From: JBBRZF01 sp038236965
GTDB taxonomy: Bacteria; Acidobacteriota; Terriglobia; Terriglobales; Acidobacteriaceae
NCBI GenBank assembly: GCA_038236965.1
Contig: JBBRZF010000113.1
Coordinates: forward strand, 1-11,776
DNA length: 11,776 bases
Reading direction: 5' to 3'
Shown here piece by piece: positions 1-6,447 of the stretch. Below the pieces are notes generated by a model. It was not told the origin of the DNA, did no database searches, and was given only the letters and a program-made list of their open reading frames with translations. Each line of letters begins with the position of its first letter. Position 1 is the first letter of the stretch. The translations under genes were made by a program, and so were the position numbers.

Positions 1-149
1 CACACCCTGCTCCCAACTTTGAAGGGTCTTCACGTTCACAGCGAGAAGGTTGGCAAACTGAGCCTGGCTCATGTGACGCCTGGTTCTAATCGCGACAACC
101 TCGTCACCAGAGAATGAGCGTCCGCTTGGCACGACGGTCGTAGTGTCAT
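1..149 (-). CDS. Partial XRE-type helix-turn-helix protein (antitoxin-like), start disturbed
   Basis: The minus strand from about 132 down to the window edge reads in one open frame as a typical Cro/C1-type helix-turn-helix. It holds GDEVVAIR, then MSQAQFANLLAV, then NVKTLQSWEQG, which is the MqsA/HigA/YiaG antitoxin-like pattern ending in W-E-Q-G. The 3' end lies outside the window. The 5' end is unclear. An in-frame stop sits at 157-159, and the only in-frame start after it before the HTH is a GTG at 130-132 with no ribosome site. An ATG at 147-149, preceded by AGGG, is one frame off. Adding one base near 145 would give a normal N-terminus, so the gene may carry a frameshift. It is probably DNA-binding and could bind the repeats just upstream (159-255). 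A toxin partner is not visible. HTH identity is confident; intactness is not. Confidence 0.6.
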
Positions 150-154
150 GGTGA

Positions 155-255
155 CCCTATCAGGTTCGTCGTCCGCCATCAGGTTCAAATTGAACCCCAC
201 TTGACCCCGGTGAACCCCATTTCGCCGCACATAAGGTCCAAGAGAGGGTCCAAGA
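155..255. repeat. Repeat-dense intergenic region: palindrome plus tandem 10-mers
   Basis: Several short repeats overlap here. ATCAGGTTC occurs at 159-167 and again at 178-186. GGTTCAA-A-TTGAACC is a perfect inverted repeat at 182-196. It runs into three adjacent 10-mers at 190-219 (TTGAACCCCA, CTTGACCCCG, GTGAACCCCA). GGTCCAAGA occurs at 235-243 and 247-255. The 10-bp period equals about one helical turn, as expected for arrayed binding of a regulator. The position just upstream of the minus-strand HTH gene suggests an autoregulatory operator, but this is inference. No convincing gene occupies 150-322. Confidence 0.5.
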
Positions 256-296
256 TTTTGGGCTTGACAGCTACCCTCCGCCTCCCGACTCAGGGA

Positions 297-312
297 ACCG
301 ATCTGCATCGGT
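297..312. promoter_or_regulatory. Inverted repeat 11 bp before the first array gene
   Basis: ACCGAT-CTGC-ATCGGT is a perfect inverted repeat with 6-bp arms and a 4-base spacer. It ends 10 bases before the ATG at 323. A TTGACA hexamer lies at 264-269, but no good -10 follows at 17 bp. The repeat could be an operator controlling the downstream metal array or a small mRNA hairpin near the ribosome site (AAGGG at 313-317). The same ATCGG/CCGAT half-sequences recur, in the opposite arrangement, in the palindrome at 6837-6850. Confidence 0.35.
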
Positions 313-322
313 AAGGGTTATA

Positions 323-777
323 ATGAGCGTGTTGAAGGCCCACCGAAGACTTACGGTGCTCATTTGCAGCCTGGCGCTGATGCTCCAGAGTGCACTTGCC
401 TTCACGCCCGGTTGCGTGATGTCAGGCGCGCCGAAGTCTCCGACTGCCCCAACCGCGCAGCAGCATTGCCACTGCAATCCGAACTCCCCAGAGCGTGATT
501 GTTGCAAGCAAGCAGGCACCAAGGGTACCGGCGGAACGAAGAGCAGCAATAAGGATTCAAACTGTAAATGCCAAATCGGCGTCCCTACCGGTCAGTCGGC
601 TACGACGGCGATCGTTTCCTTCCCGGTCTTTCAGTTCGCGGCGGTCTTGCCAACCCCGCCCTTCAGTTCGGTCGCTTCGGCCATTCATTCCGAGCCAGGC
701 ATCTTCGGCGTCGACTCCGGTCCGCCTCTGCCCGGGCTGCATCCGCCCGATCTTGTCGGGCACCTCCAGTTGCGTGA
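323..777 (+). CDS. Secreted Cys-rich small protein, likely frameshifted near its 3' end
   Basis: The ATG at 323 follows AAGGG and opens a protein with a Sec signal peptide (residues 1-26, ending LQSALA). A Cys-rich segment follows at residues 30-83 with motifs PGC, HCHC, DCC and NCKC. After that comes a segment with no recognised domain, ending SGPPLPGLHPPDLVG near residue 145. The frame then runs without a stop straight into the next gene, forming a 371-codon ORF to 1438 with a second internal signal peptide. In the neighbouring frame the same DNA reads RAPPVA and stops at TGA 775-777, a plausible natural terminus. I therefore infer a one-base indel near 750-760 that removed the proper stop, or a genuine fusion. 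The role is probably periplasmic thiolate metal binding; I do not recognise the family. Confidence 0.5.
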
Positions 778-850
778 AACTTCGTGGGCCCGTGGCATTT
801 GCCGCGCATGGCCTTTTCGTCGTATCACGACCCACAACTGGAGAAAACGA

Positions 851-1438
851 ATGCTTTTAACAACACTTATCACGACCGTCGCCATCAGCCTTGGCGGCCA
901 GCAATCCGCTTTGTCCTGCCCGATCACGCTTCAACCCGCCGTCAAGGGAATGAGCGTCACCGACTACAACGGAGTTCGCTTCACCTACTGCTGCCCTGGG
1001 TGCGACAAGCAGTTCGAGAAGGACCCGCAAGCCGCCATCGACAAGGCGGGCAAGACGGTTGGCGTCTTTCTCTTCGATGCGATAAGCCACACGCCGATCC
1101 AAGCCGATAAGGCCAAGGGTGGATTCAGCGACTTTAAGGGAATCCGCTTCTATTTCAACGCCTCAGACGAGAAGTCGGCTTTTGACAAGGAGCCCCTGAG
1201 GTACGGCGTTCTCCCGAAGAAGGAAGCGCTTTACTGTCCGGTCAGCAAAGAAAAGGTCGAGAGCTACGCGAAGGCGAGCGGGTACGACGACTTCAACGGC
1301 GTTCGCTACTACTATTGTTGCGCCGGATGCGAGAAGCCCTTCATGGCCGAGCCCGCCAAGTATGCCCCCAACGCGCAGGAATTCGTCAAGAACCCACAGG
1401 CCTTCACGACCATGCCTAAGGCCGGAGAGCAGCAATGA
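851..1438 (+). CDS. Exported tandem-YHS protein with a Cys-less middle repeat
   Basis: The start is set at ATG 851 because TGGAG lies seven bases upstream and a fresh signal peptide begins there (residues 1-20, ending GGQQSA). The same frame is open back to 323. The 195-residue product has three YHS-like units. Unit 1 (about 22-60) has C23, then FTYCCPGC with C47, C48 and C51. Unit 2 (about 76-115) keeps the FSDFKGIRFYF core but has no Cys. Unit 3 (about 127-171) has C129, then YYYCCAGC with C156, C157 and C160. YHS domains are small treble-clef-like metal-binding modules found in copper ATPases and as free periplasmic proteins. Here they would bind Cu or another soft metal in the periplasm. 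The stop overlaps the next start (ATGA), which indicates translational coupling to the cupredoxin gene. Confidence 0.8.
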   Translation: MLLTTLITTVAISLGGQQSALSCPITLQPAVKGMSVTDYNGVRFTYCCPGCDKQFEKDPQAAIDKAGKTVGVFLFDAISHTPIQADKAKGGFSDFKGIRFYFNASDEKSAFDKEPLRYGVLPKKEALYCPVSKEKVESYAKASGYDDFNGVRYYYCCAGCEKPFMAEPAKYAPNAQEFVKNPQAFTTMPKAGEQQ

Positions 1439-1986
1439 AAAGGGTTGCTCTAACTATGGTCTGCGCAGCGCTCACCCTTTCGGCTGCGATGGCTCAGACA
1501 ACAGCATTCGGCGTTAAGGCTGGCAAACCAACGCTCATGACCGTTAAGACGATCGCGGCTGCGGAAAAGCGGGCGTCCGGGGCTACCATCGGCGCCGATA
1601 AAAAGTCCATCGTGGTCAGCGGAAAGAGCGCCCGGTTCGTCGTTCGCACCGGGCCTAAGAGCGACATGATGTCGTACCGCATCATCGGTTTGCGCAATCC
1701 CACCATTACGGTCCCCTCTGGCGCGAAGCTCACCATCTTGTTCGTCAACGTCGACGACGACATGTTGCACGACCTTCGCCTCACCGCAAGCCAGCCCCCG
1801 TTCGACTCCAAAATCGGCAAGACGGGCACTTCCGGCTCATCTGCCCTTCCCCCGATGAAGGGCAAGAGCTTTTCAGGGCAGGCGCTCACAATCACGGCTC
1901 CATCCAAGAGCGGCGCATACAGCTACGTCTGCACGACGCCAGGACACGCGGCCGCCGGCATGTTCGGCAAGCTCATCGTCAAGTAG
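1435..1986 (+). CDS. Rusticyanin/sulfocyanin-like type 1 copper protein
   Basis: This 183-residue protein has a signal peptide (1-20, AAMA then Q) and a C-terminal cupredoxin fold. The type 1 copper ligands are visible as H112 (in DDDMLHDLRL), then C166, H171 and M176 in YVCTTPGHAAAGM. The C-x4-H-x4-M spacing matches rusticyanin and sulfocyanin and not plastocyanin. The strand NPTITVPSGAKLTILFVN at about 88-105 is typical of the family. It should be a soluble periplasmic electron carrier or copper carrier. It starts inside the stop of the tandem-YHS gene (ATGA, GGAG upstream) and lies nine bases before the multicopper oxidase gene, so it is a likely redox partner of that enzyme. Confidence 0.85.
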   Translation: MKRVALTMVCAALTLSAAMAQTTAFGVKAGKPTLMTVKTIAAAEKRASGATIGADKKSIVVSGKSARFVVRTGPKSDMMSYRIIGLRNPTITVPSGAKLTILFVNVDDDMLHDLRLTASQPPFDSKIGKTGTSGSSALPPMKGKSFSGQALTITAPSKSGAYSYVCTTPGHAAAGMFGKLIVK

Positions 1987-1995
1987 GAGGCGCAA

Positions 1996-3252
1996 ATGGA
2001 AAAAGACACATCCACCAATGAAAGCGCGATCGGAAGGCGTCAACTCCTTAAGCTTGGCGGCCTTGGGCTCGGCACCGGACTCATAGGACGTGCCTTGGGC
2101 GCAGTCCCGGACTCGCAGGCTCTCTTAGGCAAGCCCGCCACCCCGTGGCAAGCTGCCTTTGACCCGAAAGGAACATTGCCGCTCTATCCGCCGCGCGAGA
2201 AGCCCAAGCCGGGCGAAAAGATCCACCAGTTCGACATCGAGGTCACGATTGGCATTCACGAGATCCTTCCCGGCGTGCAGACACACATGTTCATGTTCAA
2301 CAAGTCGTACCCCGGCCCCGAGATCCGGGTGAAAGAAGGCGACTGGGTACAGGTCAACCTCAAGAACACAAGCCCGGAGTTTCACACCATCCACTGGCAC
2401 GGGATTCAAATTGCGATGGAAATGGACGGCGTGCCTCTTGGAACCCAGTGGCCGGTAGGGCCGAACCAAGAGTTTCGATACCTTTGGAGAGCCCAACCGG
2501 CAGGCACACACTTCTACCACTGCCACGTCATGACGACCTTGCACCAGCAGGCCGGTCTCATCGGCTCGCTCATCATCGAGCCCACCGGGCCTGACATCGT
2601 TCAACAGACGTTTCCCTACAAGCGCGAGTACACGATGATTCTCAGCGAGCTCGACACGAATTTCGTTCGCAACATGATGTCGGAGATGGTGGCGATGGGC
2701 ACTCAGATGGAGCGCATGAACCACAGTCCGTCGATGATGCGCGAGATGAACGGCCGCATGATGGGCTGGTTCAAGAACAAGGAAGAGTTCGTGAAAGCGG
2801 TCAAGAAGGGCTACATCCCGCCCTACCTTGCCGCCCGCACCGGCACGGCCATGCCGATAACGCCGAACTACTTTATGATCAACGGCAAGTCGTATCCGAT
2901 GACGGACTCCCTCATGATTCGAAGGGGCGAGAACATCCGGGTGCGCCTTATCGGCGGCGGCTTCATGCCGCACTTCATCCACCTTCACGGGCACGACTTC
3001 TGGCATGTGTGCCAAGACGGTTCTCCCCTCGCCTCGCCCGTGAGAATGAATACGATTCCGATATATCCCGGTACGACGAGCGATATCGTCATCCAGGGCA
3101 CGAACCCCGGCTTCTGGCATTTTCACGACCACAGCGATCTTTGCACGACCAACAATGGTCAGCACCCAGGCGGAATGATGACGATGCTCATGTACGAGGA
3201 CGCGCGCGAAGCCGGTATCAAATGGGAAGAGGTCATCGCAATCAGCTCATGA
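1996..3252 (+). CDS. Tat-exported multicopper oxidase, type 1 site in first domain
   Basis: AGGAGG lies five bases before the ATG. The 418-residue protein starts with a twin-arginine signal (GRRQLLKLG, residues 13-21, then a Gly/Leu stretch), so it is exported folded. All four copper motifs are present. Domain 1 has HTIHWHG (H130, H133, H135) and HFYHCHVMTTLHQQAGL (H175, C176, H177, H183, L188). Domain 2 has HFIHLHGH (H327, H329, H331 or nearby) and FWHFHDHSD (H375, H377, H379), with H390 further on. The Cys that normally binds type 1 copper is in domain 1, and the last motif has Phe at that place. L188 stands at the axial position. A Met-rich stretch lies between the domains (about 227-256, ten or more Met). 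The enzyme probably oxidises Cu(I) or another small substrate with reduction of O2. CueO/PcoA-like function is inferred from the Met stretch and neighbours. Confidence 0.9.
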   Translation: MEKDTSTNESAIGRRQLLKLGGLGLGTGLIGRALGAVPDSQALLGKPATPWQAAFDPKGTLPLYPPREKPKPGEKIHQFDIEVTIGIHEILPGVQTHMFMFNKSYPGPEIRVKEGDWVQVNLKNTSPEFHTIHWHGIQIAMEMDGVPLGTQWPVGPNQEFRYLWRAQPAGTHFYHCHVMTTLHQQAGLIGSLIIEPTGPDIVQQTFPYKREYTMILSELDTNFVRNMMSEMVAMGTQMERMNHSPSMMREMNGRMMGWFKNKEEFVKAVKKGYIPPYLAARTGTAMPITPNYFMINGKSYPMTDSLMIRRGENIRVRLIGGGFMPHFIHLHGHDFWHVCQDGSPLASPVRMNTIPIYPGTTSDIVIQGTNPGFWHFHDHSDLCTTNNGQHPGGMMTMLMYEDAREAGIKWEEVIAISS

Positions 3253-3266
3253 GAGAACGAGGAATC

Positions 3267-4652
3267 ATGAATAACAAATCAACGACAACAATCGGCGTAG
3301 TGGTGCTGCTCTCATGCGTAGCCGCCACAACACAGGCCCAGATCACGATTCCTGCCAGCGCTCTTGCCGCAGCAATAAACTTTGCTGCCGCGAAGAAGGC
3401 CGTGGCCTTAGAACCCGGACATAACTCGGCCAGTCCAGATAGTTCGAGTGTGAGCATGACAAACGCGCCGGTTCTCAAGGCGGTAACGAAAGTCGCCCAG
3501 ACCCAGCAGTCTCCGGTAAAGGAAGAGATCGGGTTTCAGCCCCAAATCGAGCTTGCAGGCTCGGGAGTGGCAACGCTCGATATCGGGCGCAATGGCCTCT
3601 TTGGCGGGCGCGGCATCGGTAGTCGGAGCCAGATCAACTTCTCCGACTCGTCTCTTGCTTTCGGGGCCGCGCAGCGGCTCTACCACGGCGCTATCGGCAG
3701 CTTCACCCTCGGAGGACTTACGATCGACGAGGCGAACACCGGGACCGGTAAGCAAATCTTCTTGCACCAGGCATTTCTCGATTTCCAGGAGTTGCGCTTT
3801 GAGGGATATGTGGGTCGCACCAACACCCCAAGTGCCCAAATTGTGATGTTCCCGACCGTGCGTGAGGACGACCTTGTCGACTACACATCGGTTCTCAATC
3901 CTTTCTCAGACGGCAAGAACATTGAAGAGCATCGGTACAGCAATGTGGCGGCTCTCGCGTTCAACCAGGGCTTGCACAGCTTCATCAACGTGCACGCGCA
4001 GCACCAGATCGACAGCGCTGGCGTCGGCGAAAGCGGCACCGGCCTCAACTCGTTCGGAGTGAGCTACCAGTTCCTCGGAAATCCCGCCCTCACGTCGATT
4101 GAGCGCGTCCCGTCCTGGGGCATTGGACTTGAGCACCGCGCCGTTAAGCAAAGCGCCGGTGGTTCTTCGACCGTCGTCTATGGTGGCGGGGTGCTGAACC
4201 TTCGGCCAAGCGTGACGAACAAACTGGACCTCAGGCTTCTCGCTCAGGCGAGCTTCGGCAACGATACGAACACCCTGACTTCCCTGAACGACAGCTACCG
4301 GGCCGACCAGCAGTCGATTGCCCTGTCCCTGCGGAACCTGTACAGCCCCTTCGGGCGTCCGTCCTCGCAATGGGCCTTGACGGCAGGGTTCAAGCGGTAC
4401 TCCAAGATCTCGGATGCAAGCTCCTTTGGGGTCGCCCTCAGCTATGCCAAGAGCCTTGGAGCCGGCTTCGACTTCGTGTCCCAAGTCGGCTATGAACGAC
4501 GCAGCAACGCCATTGCGGGCGCGTTCGGTGGACGCAATGACTCGGCTGTGTTCCAGATTGGACTCGTGTTCAACTTCGGCAGCACCTTCAACCAGCAAGT
4601 TGGTCCGCGCCGCTCTCCTACCAACCTGCTTCACAAGTACATCCCGAACTAA
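3267..4652 (+). CDS. Outer-membrane beta-barrel (porin-like) protein
   Basis: The start at ATG 3267 is chosen because GAGG precedes it and the signal peptide begins there (MNNKSTTTIGVVVLLSC to TTQAQ, about residues 1-23). The frame is open far upstream, inside the oxidase gene. The 461-residue product has an Ala-rich, then Ser-rich N-terminal region (to about 75). From about residue 88 it shows alternating amphipathic strands separated by Gly/Asn/Asp turns, ending in FQIGLVFNFGSTF, which is typical of outer-membrane barrels. A 20-residue polar tail follows the last strand. No family is recognised. Its place directly after a Tat-type multicopper oxidase parallels pcoB/copB following pcoA/copA, so an outer-membrane role in metal passage or binding is plausible. 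It lacks the Met/His-rich N-terminus of PcoB. Confidence 0.75.
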   Translation: MNNKSTTTIGVVVLLSCVAATTQAQITIPASALAAAINFAAAKKAVALEPGHNSASPDSSSVSMTNAPVLKAVTKVAQTQQSPVKEEIGFQPQIELAGSGVATLDIGRNGLFGGRGIGSRSQINFSDSSLAFGAAQRLYHGAIGSFTLGGLTIDEANTGTGKQIFLHQAFLDFQELRFEGYVGRTNTPSAQIVMFPTVREDDLVDYTSVLNPFSDGKNIEEHRYSNVAALAFNQGLHSFINVHAQHQIDSAGVGESGTGLNSFGVSYQFLGNPALTSIERVPSWGIGLEHRAVKQSAGGSSTVVYGGGVLNLRPSVTNKLDLRLLAQASFGNDTNTLTSLNDSYRADQQSIALSLRNLYSPFGRPSSQWALTAGFKRYSKISDASSFGVALSYAKSLGAGFDFVSQVGYERRSNAIAGAFGGRNDSAVFQIGLVFNFGSTFNQQVGPRRSPTNLLHKYIPN

Positions 4653-4666
4653 GGAGGGATAAATCA

Positions 4667-5737
4667 ATGAGACAATTCACAACAGCATTTGCAGCCGTTC
4701 TCCTCATAGGATCGGCATGGGCGCAAGACCGAACACTTGAAGCGACCGCGTCGGTGGCTCCCAAAGCTCCCTCGACCGGGGAAAACCGACTCGAAGTCGT
4801 CTTCACCGAAAGCGGCAAACCGGTTACGGGCCTTAAGCTAACGAGCAGCGTCGGAATGACGAACATGGACATGGGCACCGCCCATCCGGTCGTCAAGGAA
4901 CCTACGCCGGGGCATTATGTCCTCAGACCGATGCTCTTGATGAGCGGCCCGTGGCGCGTCACCCTCGTCAGCCCCGTTCCAAAGTTCACCGTGAACTTCG
5001 ACCTGACGGCAGGTGGAAAACAGCCCTGGACACCGGCGAAGCAGACGATTATTATCCGTGGAAGTCCAGCGAAAGAAGCGCCGAAAACTGAGCCACCCAA
5101 AACGGAAGCTCCCAAAACACAGCCAGCCAAGACCGAACCGCCGAAGCAAGGCGACCCAAGCTACGGAGGCCACGACATGGCGGGGATGGGGCACGTCGCG
5201 CTTTCCATGCCTCAGCTCAAAGAAAAGACCTCCTACGACTGGACGGAGACCATGGAATGGGATACGCGCACCGGCTTTGGAAAGCTTGATCCGATGGTTC
5301 GCATGATGATCCTCATGATGGTCGGAGGGTCGGGCATGGAGGGAATGAAAATGGCTCCCATGGAGATGAAGTTTGATGCAGCGAACTTTGTCGAGAGCGC
5401 TGACCAGCCGATGAAAGACATGCAGGGAATGGAGATGGGCGACAAGGCATTGAAGGTCGAGGCAAAGCTCGATAAGGCGACTGTCGGCAACAACAACGTT
5501 ACGGTAACAATCTCGTCGCCAGATGGCAAGCCCGTCGAGAAGGCGAAGATCAAGGCCGCCATCGCCATGACGAGCATGGATATGGGAACGATGCACCCAG
5601 TGGTGAAGGAGCTTGGGAAAGGCAAATATGTGCTAACCGCCAACTTCAGCATGGGTGGGCCGTGGAGGCTCACTCTCATTGTCACCGCCCCGAACACGAA
5701 GCCAGCAACCTACACGTTCGATTTCGAGGCGAAGTAG
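4667..5737 (+). CDS. Duplicated YtkA-like domain protein with Met-rich centre
   Basis: AAGGAGGGA precedes the ATG. The 356-residue protein has a signal peptide (1-19, SAWA then Q) and two homologous beta-sandwich domains. The first spans about 40-113 with TNMDMGTAHPVVKE at 65-78 and GPWRVTL at 94-100. The second spans about 262-354 with TSMDMGTMHPVVKE at 302-315 and GPWRLTL at 331-337. The M-D-M-G...H-P motif and GPWR strand fit the YtkA-like (PF13115) family, often found with copper and RND efflux genes. Between the domains lie a PKTEP pentapeptide linker (139-160) and a strongly Met-rich segment (165-260, including GGHDMAGMGH and MEGMKMAPMEM). Met/His clusters of this kind bind Cu(I) and Cu(II). 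It is probably a periplasmic copper buffer or chaperone that plays the part of PcoC/PcoE. Confidence 0.8.
   Translation: MRQFTTAFAAVLLIGSAWAQDRTLEATASVAPKAPSTGENRLEVVFTESGKPVTGLKLTSSVGMTNMDMGTAHPVVKEPTPGHYVLRPMLLMSGPWRVTLVSPVPKFTVNFDLTAGGKQPWTPAKQTIIIRGSPAKEAPKTEPPKTEAPKTQPAKTEPPKQGDPSYGGHDMAGMGHVALSMPQLKEKTSYDWTETMEWDTRTGFGKLDPMVRMMILMMVGGSGMEGMKMAPMEMKFDAANFVESADQPMKDMQGMEMGDKALKVEAKLDKATVGNNNVTVTISSPDGKPVEKAKIKAAIAMTSMDMGTMHPVVKELGKGKYVLTANFSMGGPWRLTLIVTAPNTKPATYTFDFEAK
5081..5146 (+). repeat. PKTEP pentapeptide repeat linker
   Basis: About four and a half 15-bp units encode PKTEP, PKTEA, PKTQP, AKTEP and PK inside the duplicated YtkA-like protein. They form a flexible Pro/Lys/Thr linker between the first domain and the Met-rich centre. 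Such a repeat can change in copy number by slippage. Confidence 0.8.
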
Positions 5738-5893
5738 GTGGAAACCGTCGGCATGGTGGCTCTCATCGGCAGTTCAGCGGCCCTTGTAATCTGGATCATG
5801 CTGCGCAAGCTAGGCATCGGGATGCCTGGCGGCAAGCCCGATTGCGGCTGCGGTTCTGGCTCGAAGTGCAAGACCAAGGAGCCCAAGAGATGA
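5738..5893 (+). CDS. 51-residue single-TM protein with Cys-rich tail
   Basis: A GTG start immediately follows the previous stop (TAG-GTG), with GAGG eight to nine bases upstream inside the preceding gene. The product has one membrane segment (about residues 4-22, VGMVALIGSSAALVIWIML), a positive RK pair, and a Gly/Cys tail with C36, C38 and C44 (DCGCGSGSKCK). This architecture resembles FeoB-associated Cys-rich membrane proteins, a family of similar length with one TM and a Cys tail. With N-out topology uncertain, the tail probably lies on the cytoplasmic side by the positive-inside rule. The stop overlaps the next ATG (ATGA). Coupling to both neighbours and the intact frame argue that it is a real gene. 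A metal-binding or metal-relay role is inference. Confidence 0.7.
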   Translation: METVGMVALIGSSAALVIWIMLRKLGIGMPGGKPDCGCGSGSKCKTKEPKR

Positions 5894-6114
5894 AGGCGTT
5901 GGCCGTTGCGGTGAGTCTGCTGGTGGCTTCCTCGGCCTTGGCGACGCCCGAGAATTGGGAAACCTACAAGAAGTTCTATGGCCTAAAACCCGGCATGACG
6001 AACTTCAAAGCCGGGTGCATGAACTGCCACACCGCGGGAAGGAATGGCATTGGCCCGTTACAGATGCCCAAGCCGACGATTCAACCTCCGAGGAGCCCGC
6101 GCTCCCCGGCATGA
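5890..6114 (+). CDS. Small exported CxxCH (c-type heme) protein
   Basis: The ATG overlaps the stop of the Cys-tail gene. The 74-residue product has a signal peptide (1-18, SSALA), then ENWETYKKFYGLKPGMTNFKAG, then one CMNCH heme motif (C43, C46, H47). It ends in a Pro/Arg-rich stretch (PTIQPPRSPRSPA) that is unlike cytochrome sequence and offers no obvious sixth ligand apart from Met59. The frame one base over continues from the heme region to a stop at 6156-6158 that overlaps the next ATG (ATGA). The true C-terminus may therefore have been altered by an indel. It is probably a periplasmic monoheme electron carrier or a Cys/His metal site. Heme attachment is inferred from the motif and export alone. 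Confidence 0.65.
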   Translation: MKALAVAVSLLVASSALATPENWETYKKFYGLKPGMTNFKAGCMNCHTAGRNGIGPLQMPKPTIQPPRSPRSPA

Positions 6115-6154
6115 CTGGTCCAGCGACCGCTATCTCAATCCCAGGAGAACCTCA

Positions 6155-6427
6155 ATGAAAAAACTCACCATCATCCTTTGCTCCCTAACTCTAACAAGCG
6201 GTGCTTTTGCCCAGATGGGGCACCCGGTGTCCAAGAGTGCCAAGCATGTCATCACCTGCCCCGTAACCGGCGACAAGCTCGATATCGTCAAGGCGACGAA
6301 AGCACACATGTACGCCGACTTCAAGGGCAATCGCTACTTCTTTTGCTGCAAAGACTGTCCGTTCACGTTCAAGAAGAACCCTGCCAAGTTCGCCAAGAAA
6401 CCCCACGTCAAGACTCCGAAGCACTAG
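6155..6427 (+). CDS. Exported single-YHS-domain protein
   Basis: AGGAG at 6143-6147 precedes the ATG. The 90-residue protein has a clear signal peptide (1-19, GAFA then Q) and one YHS unit: ITCPVTGDKL with C35, then FKGNRYFFCCKDC with C64, C65 and C68, then FKKNPAKF at about 72-79. The His/Lys-rich tail ends KPHVKTPKH. It is a single-domain relative of the tandem-YHS protein encoded at 851-1438, so the array carries three Cys-bearing YHS units in two proteins. It probably binds a soft metal ion in the periplasm. The next gene begins 20 bases downstream. Confidence 0.85.
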   Translation: MKKLTIILCSLTLTSGAFAQMGHPVSKSAKHVITCPVTGDKLDIVKATKAHMYADFKGNRYFFCCKDCPFTFKKNPAKFAKKPHVKTPKH

Positions 6428-6447
6428 CTTCAAAGGAACCAATAAAC

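Noticed and set aside
2125..3165. Long 346-codon open frame on the minus strand
   Set aside because: It lies wholly inside the multicopper oxidase gene, is rich in His, Arg and Val from the codon shadow, and has no ribosome site or recognisable domain.
1996..3252. Copper nitrite reductase (NirK) as identity of the oxidase
   Set aside because: Type 1 copper in domain 1 is shared, but the HWHG, HLHGH and HFHDH motifs indicate a complete trinuclear centre, as in oxidases. NirK lacks these in that form.
3906..4667. 253-codon minus-strand frame
   Set aside because: Shadow of the outer-membrane barrel gene; composition shows no protein family and no start signal.
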